A stretch of DNA of 64,000 nt from positions 62,001 through 126,000 of the forward strand of contig NZ_JBNGOT010000003.1 of the NCBI RefSeq assembly GCF_050589705.1, given 5' to 3'. The notes under the pieces were generated by a model. That model saw only the letters and a program-made list of their open reading frames with translations. It had not been told where the DNA came from and did no database searches. Made by a program: the position numbers and the translations under genes. Source of the stretch: Sunxiuqinia rutila. GTDB taxonomy: Bacteria > Bacteroidota > Bacteroidia > Bacteroidales > Prolixibacteraceae. Below are positions 28,316 to 37,199 of the stretch, piece by piece (within the stretch, counting starts at the first letter, position 1; each line of letters begins with the position of its first letter).

Positions 28316-28657
28316 GCCAACTAAGCTTTAGTCATCCACCATAGATGCCGACAAACATCCTTCAGTTTATTTTTGCTGAAGGATGTTTTTTTTTCTGCAA
28401 ACACCTCCCCAACAACCTACAGGCAATAATCCTTCAACGGCAATACAATTGCTATTCTGGTGAAAATGAAAAGCCCCGGTTAAAGCCGGCCCAAAACAAA
28501 CAGCCCAAGGCTGCAAAATAGTTCCCAAATTCATCCGAAATAAATAATGAAACGGTTCCTAATATGCTTAAATTAGTGCTTCAAATCGGCTTTCTCCTGT
28601 GACGATTTTTCAGAACAGCAGCCGACTCTGTATTAACCACTTAGAAAATACACTGGT
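28316..28657. other. 342-base gap between susD (pair 2) and the M81 gene
   Basis: Apart from the terminator at 28353-28394 no gene or clear promoter consensus is visible. The M81 gene therefore appears to have its own transcription start in the last 260 bases. Confidence 0.5.
28353..28394 (+). terminator. Intrinsic terminator after SusC/SusD pair 2
   Basis: The stem AAACATCCTTCAG (28353-28365) pairs with CTGAAGGATGTTT (28376-28388) and runs into a T tract. Confidence 0.93.
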
Positions 28658-30223
28658 ATGAAAAGAAAATTAAGACTTATTGTTTTATCATTGGTTGCCA
28701 TGACTTTCGGCTGTAGTCAATCGGGCCACCAGGATAAAAAACCACACATTGCCATTGCCGGTCTGGGAATCGAATCAAGCACCTTTTCCCCGGCAAGAAC
28801 CCACGAAGATGCCTTTCACACCTGGGAAGGTGACGAAATTTTTTCCTATTACCCGTTTTTTTCCGACTCTTCGCTTTTGCAGCGCGCCGAATGGTCGCCC
28901 ACAAAACTGAGCCGTTCACTTCCGGGAGGTACTGTTACCCGCGAAACCTATGAATCGTTGGTGGGACAAACCCTCGACCTGCTGGAAAAAAACAAGCCCT
29001 ACGACGGACTCTTTTTAGATATTCACGGCGCCATGAGCGTCGTTGGACTGGATGATCCGGAGGGTGATTTTATTCAACGCATCCGCGATGTCATCGGTTA
29101 CGAAACACTAATCTCCACCTCCATGGATCTTCACGGAAATGTCTCTTTGCGTTTGGCCGAAAACTCGGATATGATTACCTGCTACCGCATGGCACCACAC
29201 GAAGATGCCTGGGAGTCGCGGCAACGGGCACTGGAGAACCTGCTTGACCGGGTTGAAAACGAAAAAGGCAAACCAGCTTATAAAGCCTGGATTCCTGTTC
29301 CTATTTTATTGCCTGGAGAAAAAACCAGCACACGTATTGAGCCCGCCAAAAGCCTATACCAGGAAGTAGCTCCGGCAACAGCAAAAGATGGTGTCATTGA
29401 CGCAGCCATTTGGGTTGGTTATGCCTGGGCCGATGAGCCTCGTAACCACGCAGTGGTGATGGCTTATGGAGATGACCAGAACCAAGTTGGAGTAGTAGCT
29501 GAAAAGCTGGCTCAACACTTCTGGGATGTACGCAAAGAGTTTTCTTTTGTAGCCCCCACCGGTAACCTCGAAGAGTGTCTGGATCAAGCCATCAAAAGCA
29601 CAAAGAAACCATTTTTCATTAGTGACTCAGGCGACAACCCCACAGCCGGAGGAGCCGGCGATGTTACCTGGACTTTAACTGAAGTATTGAAAAGGCCGGA
29701 GTTTAAATCCGCCAACGGCCCTTCGCTGATTTATGCTTCCATTCCGGGACCCGACTTTATTGAAAAGGCCCTTGAAGCCGGAGTAGGCAAGCAAGTGAGT
29801 GGCACGGTTGGAGCCATGGTGGATGATCGTTACGCACCGCCACTGCCCATTTCAGGCACGGTTCAAGCCATTGTTCAGGGCGATAAGAATGCCGAAACTG
29901 AAGTTGTCGTACGCGTGGGAAGTGTCGATGTAATTGTGACCAAAAAGCGTAAGCCCTACCATACCGAAGCCGACTTTACAAGACTTGGACTAAATCCAAG
30001 AGAAGCCGACATTGTGATGGTTAAAATTGGCTACCTTGTTCCTGAGCTGTACAACATGCAGGCCGACTGGCTGCTTGCGCTTACGCCGGGGGGTGTTGAC
30101 CAGGACTTGGAACGGTTGGACTATCAACGCATCATTCGCCCCATGTATCCGCTGGATAAGGACATGGCTGATCCCGACCTTTCAGCTCGTTTTATTCCCT
30201 TATCAGGAACAAATCAAGAATAA
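28658..30223 (+). CDS. M81 (MlrC-like) metallopeptidase lipoprotein
   Basis: This 521-residue protein has a lipoprotein signal with Cys19 (MTFGC), so it acts outside the cytoplasm. IAIAGLGIESSTFSP is the MlrC opening pattern. Candidate zinc ligands are the His residues in LDIHGAM, MDLHGNVS and MAPHEDAWES, and SDSGDNPTAGGAGD matches the central MlrC motif. MlrC itself cleaves linearised microcystin; most relatives have unknown peptide-like substrates. Its place after two SusC/SusD pairs suggests that it processes what they bind or import (inference). Confidence 0.85.
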   Translation: MKRKLRLIVLSLVAMTFGCSQSGHQDKKPHIAIAGLGIESSTFSPARTHEDAFHTWEGDEIFSYYPFFSDSSLLQRAEWSPTKLSRSLPGGTVTRETYESLVGQTLDLLEKNKPYDGLFLDIHGAMSVVGLDDPEGDFIQRIRDVIGYETLISTSMDLHGNVSLRLAENSDMITCYRMAPHEDAWESRQRALENLLDRVENEKGKPAYKAWIPVPILLPGEKTSTRIEPAKSLYQEVAPATAKDGVIDAAIWVGYAWADEPRNHAVVMAYGDDQNQVGVVAEKLAQHFWDVRKEFSFVAPTGNLEECLDQAIKSTKKPFFISDSGDNPTAGGAGDVTWTLTEVLKRPEFKSANGPSLIYASIPGPDFIEKALEAGVGKQVSGTVGAMVDDRYAPPLPISGTVQAIVQGDKNAETEVVVRVGSVDVIVTKKRKPYHTEADFTRLGLNPREADIVMVKIGYLVPELYNMQADWLLALTPGGVDQDLERLDYQRIIRPMYPLDKDMADPDLSARFIPLSGTNQE

Positions 30224-30265
30224 AACAGCACGAAACGATGTGAACCTTCTGTTACCAGAAGTAAT

Positions 30266-30314
30266 AAAGGGCACGATAGCTATCGTATTTTGATATGCAT
30301 CGTGCCCTTTTTTT
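30266..30314 (+). terminator. Intrinsic terminator after the M81 gene
   Basis: The stem AAAGGGCACGAT (30266-30277) pairs with ATCGTGCCCTTT (30299-30310), followed by T residues. It lies between convergent genes. Confidence 0.92.
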
Positions 30315-30344
30315 ATCATTCTTCCCGCCAAGCGGAAAAAGCTA

Positions 30345-31778
30345 TTAGCTCAGCAGGTCTTCTTTTCCTTCCTGCACCAACTTCAGGATCAACTCGCCAA
30401 ACAGCGTATTGGCCCATGCAAACCAGGACCGGGTAAAGTTTGTCGGATCATCCATATGAAAAGTTTCATGCATAAAACCAGTGTCGGCATCCGTATTACG
30501 CAATGTTTTTACACACCAGGCAATCTCTTTGTCATCTGAACTGGTCATGGCTTTCATAATAATACTCATGGGCCACACCATATAATAGCCTACATGCGGT
30601 CCACCAATGCCTTCAGCTGCTTTTCCCTTAAAAAAGTAAGGATTGTCCTCGCTCCAAACCAATTTACGTGTATTCTGATAGATTTCATCCGCTTGATCCA
30701 CCAGTCCCAGGTAGGGCAACGCTAGCAAACTGGGAACATTGGCATCATCCATAAACGTATGATTCCCATAACCATCTACTTCAAAAGCATACACCTTGCC
30801 ATATTTAGGGTGCTCCACCACGCCATACGCGCGAATGGCTTCATCCACTTCCGCAGCCAGTTTCAGGCAATCTTTGGCAAACGACTTTTCACCGGTAACT
30901 TCTTCGCTGATTTCGGCCATTTGACGAAGAGACACCACTGCGAATAAGTTAGAGGGAATGAGAAAACCATAAGTAGCTGCATCATCCGAAGGGCGGAAAG
31001 AAGAATTGATCAATCCTACTGCTTTTAACGGACGACCATATCCCAAATTGGACAAGGTATCCAACTGACGGGCTGTTTCACGCATGAATTTGTATGGTCC
31101 CAAACCATCCTTTCGTTGTTGCTCCAGTAATGTTTTCAAAATCAACTTCGCAGCTTTCTGCCAATCGGCATCAAAAACAGAGGCATCCCCCGTGGTTTTC
31201 CAATAATTGTAGGCCAACCGAACCGCATAACACAGCGAGTCAATTTCCCATTTTCGCTCATGCAAGCCCGGTTTCATATCGGTTAAATCACTCATCCAAT
31301 GCACCTCTTCTTTTTTTGTTTTATTGAAAGCATTGGCATACGGATCGATCAAAATACATTGTGTTTGACGATTAACAACCCCGGCTAGCAACGATTGCAA
31401 TTCCTTGTCTTTTTTAGCCAAGGGCATGTAGGGCCACACCTGAGCCGTTGAGTCGCGCAGCCACATGGCATGAATATCACCGGTAATCACGAAAGTGTCG
31501 GGCTTTCCATTTTTTGTTCCATATTCAACAGTCGTATCCAGCGTATTTGGGAAACAGTTTTCAAACATCCAGGCCAGTTTCGGATCCTTCAACCTGGCTT
31601 TAGTTGCCACAATGGTTTCCTCTACCGCTTTCGACGTAAAATGTCTTTCTCCGGAAGCTGGCCGGTTTGTTACATAAGACGCTGGCTTGCTTGCTGCCAG
31701 TAAACTACCCGATCCGGCTACGGCCAGTCCGGTTACAGTTAACGTTCCTTTTTTCAGAAAATCTCTTCTCGTTCTCAT
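30345..31778 (-). CDS. GH125 exo-alpha-1,6-mannosidase-like protein, Tat-exported
   Basis: This 477-residue protein begins with a twin-arginine signal (RRDFLKKG, Arg4-Arg5, hydrophobic stretch to about 28). The (alpha/alpha)6 barrel carries FVITGDIHAMWLRDSTAQVWPY, KWEIDSLCYAVRLAYNYWK and HETFHMDDPTNFTRSWFAWAN, all characteristic of GH125 (formerly DUF1237). Known members remove terminal alpha-1,6-mannose by inversion. It is convergent with the M81 gene and transcribed alone; no other mannan-degrading gene is in the window. Confidence 0.9.
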   Translation of the reverse strand: MRTRRDFLKKGTLTVTGLAVAGSGSLLAASKPASYVTNRPASGERHFTSKAVEETIVATKARLKDPKLAWMFENCFPNTLDTTVEYGTKNGKPDTFVITGDIHAMWLRDSTAQVWPYMPLAKKDKELQSLLAGVVNRQTQCILIDPYANAFNKTKKEEVHWMSDLTDMKPGLHERKWEIDSLCYAVRLAYNYWKTTGDASVFDADWQKAAKLILKTLLEQQRKDGLGPYKFMRETARQLDTLSNLGYGRPLKAVGLINSSFRPSDDAATYGFLIPSNLFAVVSLRQMAEISEEVTGEKSFAKDCLKLAAEVDEAIRAYGVVEHPKYGKVYAFEVDGYGNHTFMDDANVPSLLALPYLGLVDQADEIYQNTRKLVWSEDNPYFFKGKAAEGIGGPHVGYYMVWPMSIIMKAMTSSDDKEIAWCVKTLRNTDADTGFMHETFHMDDPTNFTRSWFAWANTLFGELILKLVQEGKEDLLS

Positions 31779-32333
31779 TTTTTATATTTTCTATTCAGTT
31801 GAAATAATTCTCGTTCTTCTTTCCTATTCATTTGGGCAATATGAGCTGCAAAGAAAACAACCTGCCCGGGAAGCTTCCCTTTCCAACGCAAAACTTTTGG
31901 CAAATACAGAATACAATGCATTAATTCGCGGATCAACGCATCGTTTGTCTGATTACGAAATTAACGTTTCACAGTTTCTTTAATACGACTTAATGCCCCA
32001 AAACACTCACATGCCTTCGTAAATTGGATTCATTTTCCACGGCCTGGCAAAAGCCCGACCAAATCGGAGTCAAAAGAACCACAATTCCCAAGAAAAAAAT
32101 CGGAATCCGAAGCACGATCCTGACGTTAAAATTCCGCCAGTCACTTTTCCCCTCCAAAACAAAGCCTTAAACTTGTACAAAGCCCAGATTATTTCCCTTC
32201 CAAACAGCTTTTTAGGCAAAAAAAATTGCGTGACTCGCTTTTGCGTTTTAATATTGCTTTTTGTATTGCTTGAAGAACTATATTTGGGCCCAAATTTAAA
32301 AAGATATAAAGAACAATTCCAGTACGAATAAAT
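31779..32333. other. 555-base divergent intergenic region, GH125 / speA
   Basis: No gene is supported. Its right end holds the speA promoter and an overlapping 14-bp palindrome; the remainder shows no repeat, hairpin or frame worth calling. Confidence 0.55.
32279..32295 (+). promoter_or_regulatory. speA -7 element overlapping a palindrome
   Basis: TATATTTG (32279-32286) matches TAnnTTTG perfectly; candidate upstream TTTG elements lie near 32260. The 14-bp perfect palindrome ATTTGGGCCCAAAT (32282-32295) overlaps it and could be an operator. The start codon is 48 bases downstream of the -7 element. Confidence 0.55.
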
Positions 32334-34226
32334 ATGAGAAAATGGCGCATTGAAGACACAGAGGAGCTCTACAACATAAATGGTTGGGGAATCAATTATT
32401 TTTCAGTGAATGAAAAAGGCAATGTCGTAGTTACCCCCCAGAAAGACGGTGTGAAGATTGATTTGAAAGAACTCGTCGACGAACTGCAAATCAGGGATGT
32501 TGCTGCTCCAATGTTAATCCGCTTTCCGGATATTCTTGATAGTCGGATTGAGAAAATGGCAAACTGCTTTAAACTTGCTGCCAAAGAGTACAATTACAAA
32601 GCCCAGAACTTCATCATCTATCCCATCAAGGTCAATCAAATGCGACCTGTTGTGGAAGAGATTGTAAGTCATGGCCGAAAATTTAACATTGGACTTGAGG
32701 CCGGGTCAAAACCGGAGCTGCACGCAGTAATTGCCACCAACACCAACAACGATTCGCTGATTATCTGCAATGGCTATAAAGATGAAGATTACATTGAACT
32801 GGCCTTGCTAGCCCAAAAAATGGGACGGCGCATCTACATCGTTGTTGAAAAAATGAACGAGCTAAAGCTGATAGCGCGAATTGCACGCAGGCTGAAGATT
32901 AAGCCGAATCTGGGTATCCGGATTAAACTGGCAAGCTCAGGAAGTGGCAAGTGGGAAAATTCTGGTGGCGATGGCAGCAAATTCGGACTGACTTCGAGCG
33001 AATTGCTTGACGCCATGGAATACTTGAAAGAGAATGAATTGGAAGACTGCCTTAAATTGGTTCACTTTCACATCGGAAGTCAGGTTAATAAAATTCGTCG
33101 TATCAAAATAGCCTTGCGCGAAGCCTCGCAGTTTTATGCCCAAATGTGTTTAAATGGCTTCAACATTGAGTTTGTTGACATTGGCGGTGGCTTGGGCGTT
33201 GACTATGACGGAACCCGTTCTGCCAACAATGAAAGCAGCGTCAATTACAGCATTCAGGAATACGTAAACGATGCCATTTCAACGATGGTGGATGTCAGCG
33301 AAAAAAATAACATTCCACATCCGAACATCATTACCGAGTCCGGACGTTCGCTCACGGCCCATCATTCGGTGCTTATTTTTGAAGTGTTGGAATCGGCTTC
33401 GCTACCTGCCTGGGAAGAGGAAATTGACCTACAAGAAGATGATCATGAATTGGTAAAAGAACTTTATTCACTCTGGGATGCGATTAATCAGCCCCGGATG
33501 CTCGAAACCTGGCACGATGCCCAACAAATCAGGGAAGAAGCTCTGGACCGTTTCAGTCTTGGCCTGCTCGACCTGAAAACACGTGCCCAGGTGGAACGTT
33601 TATTCTGGTCCATCGCCCGCGAAATTCAGGAAATGATTGGGAAAATCAGACATGTCCCACATGAATTGCATCAGCTGGATAAATTACTGGCAGATAAGTA
33701 CTTTTGCAACTTCTCCTTGTTCCAGTCTTTACCCGACTCCTGGGCAATTGATCAGATTTTCCCGATTATGCCGATTCATCGGTTGGATGAAAAACCAGAT
33801 CGTGCAGCCACCCTGCAGGATATTACCTGCGATTCAGATGGCCAAATCGATAACTTTATTTCAACCCGGAACCTTTCGCACTATTTGCCAGTGCACAAAT
33901 TAAAAGCGAAAGAGCCTTATTACATCGGCGTGTTCTTAGTGGGAGCCTACCAGGAAATTCTGGGCGACCTGCACAACCTGTTTGGCGATACAAATGCCGT
34001 ACACGTTTCAGTTGACGGAGACAGCTACTCCATCGACCAGATCATTGACGGCGAAACCGTGGCCGAAGTATTGGATTACGTGCAATACAATCCGAAGAAG
34101 ATGGTACGCACCGTAGAAACCTGGGTAACTTCATCGGTAAAAGCAGGGACCATTTCGGCTACCGAAGGGAAAGAGTTCCTATCCAACTACCGTTCTGGTT
34201 TGTATGGCTACACCTATCTTGAGTAA
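32334..34226 (+). CDS. speA: Biosynthetic arginine decarboxylase
   Basis: This 630-residue PLP enzyme of alanine-racemase-like fold III converts arginine to agmatine, the first step of one route to polyamines. WRIEDTEELYNINGWG is the family N-terminus. Lys99 in YPIKVNQ is the expected PLP lysine, HFHIGSQ and DIGGGLGVDYDG are the phosphate-binding and active-site loops, and the length matches SpeA. It is a single-gene unit with its own promoter and terminator. It would draw on arginine made by the cluster at 44-58 kb. Confidence 0.96.
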   Translation: MRKWRIEDTEELYNINGWGINYFSVNEKGNVVVTPQKDGVKIDLKELVDELQIRDVAAPMLIRFPDILDSRIEKMANCFKLAAKEYNYKAQNFIIYPIKVNQMRPVVEEIVSHGRKFNIGLEAGSKPELHAVIATNTNNDSLIICNGYKDEDYIELALLAQKMGRRIYIVVEKMNELKLIARIARRLKIKPNLGIRIKLASSGSGKWENSGGDGSKFGLTSSELLDAMEYLKENELEDCLKLVHFHIGSQVNKIRRIKIALREASQFYAQMCLNGFNIEFVDIGGGLGVDYDGTRSANNESSVNYSIQEYVNDAISTMVDVSEKNNIPHPNIITESGRSLTAHHSVLIFEVLESASLPAWEEEIDLQEDDHELVKELYSLWDAINQPRMLETWHDAQQIREEALDRFSLGLLDLKTRAQVERLFWSIAREIQEMIGKIRHVPHELHQLDKLLADKYFCNFSLFQSLPDSWAIDQIFPIMPIHRLDEKPDRAATLQDITCDSDGQIDNFISTRNLSHYLPVHKLKAKEPYYIGVFLVGAYQEILGDLHNLFGDTNAVHVSVDGDSYSIDQIIDGETVAEVLDYVQYNPKKMVRTVETWVTSSVKAGTISATEGKEFLSNYRSGLYGYTYLE

Positions 34227-34251
34227 GCAGAACACAACACATGATACAACC

Positions 34252-34284
34252 AAAAGGCCTTTCAGCAATGAAAGGCCTTTTTTT
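34252..34284 (+). terminator. Intrinsic terminator after speA
   Basis: A 12-13 bp stem, AAAAGGCCTTTCA with TGAAAGGCCTTTT, and a short loop are followed by a T tract. Confidence 0.93.
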
Positions 34285-34468
34285 ACATCCTGCAAAAACA
34301 GAAATCTCTGGTTTAGATACACAAGCCATTCAAAAATGAATTCGAAACAACATAAAACATAAACTCTTAAAGTTTGTTTATGACCATAATTTAGCGTGGA
34401 TAGAAAAATAAAAGACACACACATATCCAAAAATATGGTATGTGTGAAACGTGCTTATTGTGCCCTTT

Positions 34469-35878
34469 ATGAAAAATTTACTGTTTTCCACGTTTGTTTC
34501 AAGCTTCATTTTTATCTTCTATTCCTGTCAATCACCCAACGGACAGGAACTTTATAAAACCCACTGCGCCGGGTGCCACGGACTAAACCTGGAAGGCACC
34601 AGCTCCGGCGTTAAGCTCCTTAATCCGCACTGGAAAAACGAAGAAGGAAGAGACTACATCAGAAGTACTGTAAAATTTGGCATTCCCAGTACCACCATGA
34701 TCAGTTGGGAAAAAGCCCTAACCAATAAGGAGGTCGATGCCATTACAAACTACCTGATTGAAACACAAGGCACCCAAGAAGCTTTTGAAGTTAATACGGA
34801 GCCGGAAACCATTGAAACCAACCAATACACGCTGAAAATCGAAAAGATAGTGGTTGAGCATTTAACCACTCCCTGGGGAATTGAATTTATTAATTCGGAC
34901 AGTGCCCTGATTTCTGAAAAAAAGGGACGATTGAAATGGCTCATTCAAGGAAAATTGGATACCAGCTTCATCGAAGGGCTGCCTAAGCCTCACTTGGCAA
35001 GCAGTACCGGAGGTTTTATGGACATTGCCCTGGATCCGGATTTCGACGAAAACAGATGGATCTACCTGGCCTATAGCCACACCAATGGACACCCCAAAGA
35101 CAAAGAAGCACTGGGGATGACTAAAATCGTACGTGGAAAAATTAGCAATAACCATTGGCAGCAAGAGCAAACCCTGTTTGAAGTGCCCGATTCCCAAAAG
35201 GTGGTGCATGGAGACCGCTGGGGGTGCCGCCTGCTTTTCGACCGGGAAGGGCTTCTGTATTTTTCCATTGGTGATATGGGGCGGGCCAAAGACTCGCAAA
35301 AACTGAACAAACCTTCCGGTAAGGTCTTTCGCATTCATCCGGACGGGGCTATTCCGATAGACAATCCCTTTGTTAACACACCCAATGCCCTACCGGCGAT
35401 TTACACCCTGGGAAATCGTAACACGCAAGGACTGGCACTTCACCCCCAAACCGGAGCCATTTGGTCAACAGATCATGGGCCGCAAGGAGGCGACGAACTG
35501 AACATTTTGCAAAAAGGAGCCAACTATGGTTGGCCGGTCATTACCCACGGAATCGGATACAACGGAGAAGTCATTTCCAGAAAGAATCGAAAGAAAGGGA
35601 TGGAGCAACCCGTGGTGCAGTGGACACCTTCCATTGCCGTTTGTCCCACTGAGTTTGTAACCAGCCCCTTATTCCCAAAATGGCATAACAACCTGCTGCT
35701 TGGAGGGCTGGCGTTTCAGGAGCTTCGCCGACTGGAGCTTCGGGGTGAAAAGGTCAGGAGACAAGAAATTCTGCTGAAAGGAATGGGCCGGATTCGCGAC
35801 CTTAAATTCGGACCAAACGGACAACTTTACGTATTAACCAACAGCCCCGACAGGGTACTTCAGATTGTTCCGCAATAA
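34469..35878 (+). CDS. Cytochrome c / PQQ-dependent sugar dehydrogenase fusion lipoprotein
   Basis: About 469 residues from the ATG at 34469, chosen because it starts the lipoprotein signal (MKNLLFSTF...FYSC); an in-frame start at 34451 adds six residues. A class I cytochrome c domain follows with heme motif CAGCH and a likely axial Met in STTMISW (to about 95). From about 115 on is a six-bladed glucose/sorbosone dehydrogenase propeller (TPWGIEFI, VHGDRWGCRLLFDREG, LGNRNTQGLALHP, DHGPQGGDELN). It should oxidise an aldose outside the cytoplasm and pass electrons through its own heme to the respiratory chain. PQQ synthesis genes are not in view. Confidence 0.87.
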   Translation: MKNLLFSTFVSSFIFIFYSCQSPNGQELYKTHCAGCHGLNLEGTSSGVKLLNPHWKNEEGRDYIRSTVKFGIPSTTMISWEKALTNKEVDAITNYLIETQGTQEAFEVNTEPETIETNQYTLKIEKIVVEHLTTPWGIEFINSDSALISEKKGRLKWLIQGKLDTSFIEGLPKPHLASSTGGFMDIALDPDFDENRWIYLAYSHTNGHPKDKEALGMTKIVRGKISNNHWQQEQTLFEVPDSQKVVHGDRWGCRLLFDREGLLYFSIGDMGRAKDSQKLNKPSGKVFRIHPDGAIPIDNPFVNTPNALPAIYTLGNRNTQGLALHPQTGAIWSTDHGPQGGDELNILQKGANYGWPVITHGIGYNGEVISRKNRKKGMEQPVVQWTPSIAVCPTEFVTSPLFPKWHNNLLLGGLAFQELRRLELRGEKVRRQEILLKGMGRIRDLKFGPNGQLYVLTNSPDRVLQIVPQ

Positions 35879-35967
35879 CTCGTCTGGACTTATGGGTGCT
35901 AGTAATTTCCTACAAAAGTGTAATATTTCCTGAATCAAAAAGACTAATCCATTGAAAACAAAAAGCA

Positions 35968-36933
35968 ATGAGATATAGTCCACTATTTTTCATCCTGGTA
36001 TTCTTGCTCTGCTCTTGTTCCAAAGAGAAAGGTCAATTAGTTTATGTCGAAGCCAACCAACAACAGGGATTCAATTTCCCTTATTTCGTCTTCCTCCCCA
36101 ACGAAATGCCTGCGGATAAAGAGCACTACCTGATTGTAGAACCCAATAACTCCGGATTTGCCAGCGACAAGTTTGAAGAGCATCTGGAAAAAGCACGAAG
36201 GCTGGCTTCCAACTCCTATTATCTGGGGAGTTACATCGCTCAGCAACTTCAACATCCGCTACTGGTCCCGGTATTTCCAAGGTCAAAAACAGATTGGCAG
36301 ATATATACGCACGCCCTCGACCGCGATGTCATGAACCAGCACGATAATGAACTCGAGCGCTTGGATCTGCAACTCCTGGCAATGATTGATGATGCAAAAA
36401 AACGCTTAAATAGCATGGGATTTATTACAAATGACAAGATTTTAATGACTGGTTTTTCGGCTTCAGGAACGTTTGCCAACCGTTTTTCCCTTCTGCATCC
36501 TGAAGAGATTTTGGCGCTTGCTGCCGGAGGACTCAATGGTCTGCTAATGCTTCCAACAGACAGTCTCCTGGGAAAACCCTTGAGCTATCCCTTGGGAACC
36601 CATGATTTTGAAAGCCGCTTTGAAAAAACCTTTAACAACCAGGCATTTCAATCGCTTCCGCAATTTTTGTTTATGGGTGAGTTGGACGACAATGATGCCA
36701 TTCCCTTTGCCGATGGCTACGATACTGATGAGCGTGATTTAATTTACCTGCTGCTGGGAGAAGAGATGCAGCCTCAACGATGGAACCGTTGCCGCGAAAT
36801 TTATCGCAATCACAGAATAAACGCCACCGTAAAAACATATCCTCAAATTGGCCATCAACACCCTCAAGTGGTAAAAGAAGAAGTGTTGGAGTTTTTCCGT
36901 TCGGCCATTAGAAAGGCAGAGGTCAGGGAGTAA
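35968..36933 (+). CDS. Alpha/beta-hydrolase fold lipoprotein
   Basis: This 321-residue protein has a lipoprotein signal with Cys17. The nucleophile elbow GFSASG places the catalytic Ser at 164. GELDDNDAIPF near 240 offers the acid and IGHQHP near 296 the His, so the triad looks complete. It resembles extracellular esterase/phospholipase-type hydrolases of Bacteroidota; the substrate is unknown. It follows the PQQ dehydrogenase by 89 bases in the same direction and may be co-transcribed. Confidence 0.78.
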   Translation: MRYSPLFFILVFLLCSCSKEKGQLVYVEANQQQGFNFPYFVFLPNEMPADKEHYLIVEPNNSGFASDKFEEHLEKARRLASNSYYLGSYIAQQLQHPLLVPVFPRSKTDWQIYTHALDRDVMNQHDNELERLDLQLLAMIDDAKKRLNSMGFITNDKILMTGFSASGTFANRFSLLHPEEILALAAGGLNGLLMLPTDSLLGKPLSYPLGTHDFESRFEKTFNNQAFQSLPQFLFMGELDDNDAIPFADGYDTDERDLIYLLLGEEMQPQRWNRCREIYRNHRINATVKTYPQIGHQHPQVVKEEVLEFFRSAIRKAEVRE

Positions 36934-37199
36934 ATCAAGTAGATCCTTCTGCCTCGTCTATGTGCTCCTATCACGAATTTGACAAAAGGAGAAAATACGC
37001 TCTTCACTACAAGGCAAACAAAAACCAGCAGTGTCCTCCTTATTCTTCCCCCAGCCCCCTTCCCTCCTACTAGCGCCCATAAAAATGGCCTTACAAGTTC
37101 CTGATAATTAATTGGCTTCTTTTTTATCTTTTCCGGCATCAAACAGAAAGCCTTTTTAGGTGTTCAAGGAGTAAAATTAATTGTTTAAAAAATCGCACT

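Noticed and set aside
28441..28510. GC-rich short repeats near CCCCGG and GCCGGC upstream of the M81 gene
   Set aside because: Only 4-5 bp complementary stretches; no stable hairpin or consistent spacing.
36864..37142. 92-codon minus-strand frame overlapping the end of the alpha/beta-hydrolase gene
   Set aside because: It overlaps a real gene on the other strand and its residues follow the base composition of the spacer.
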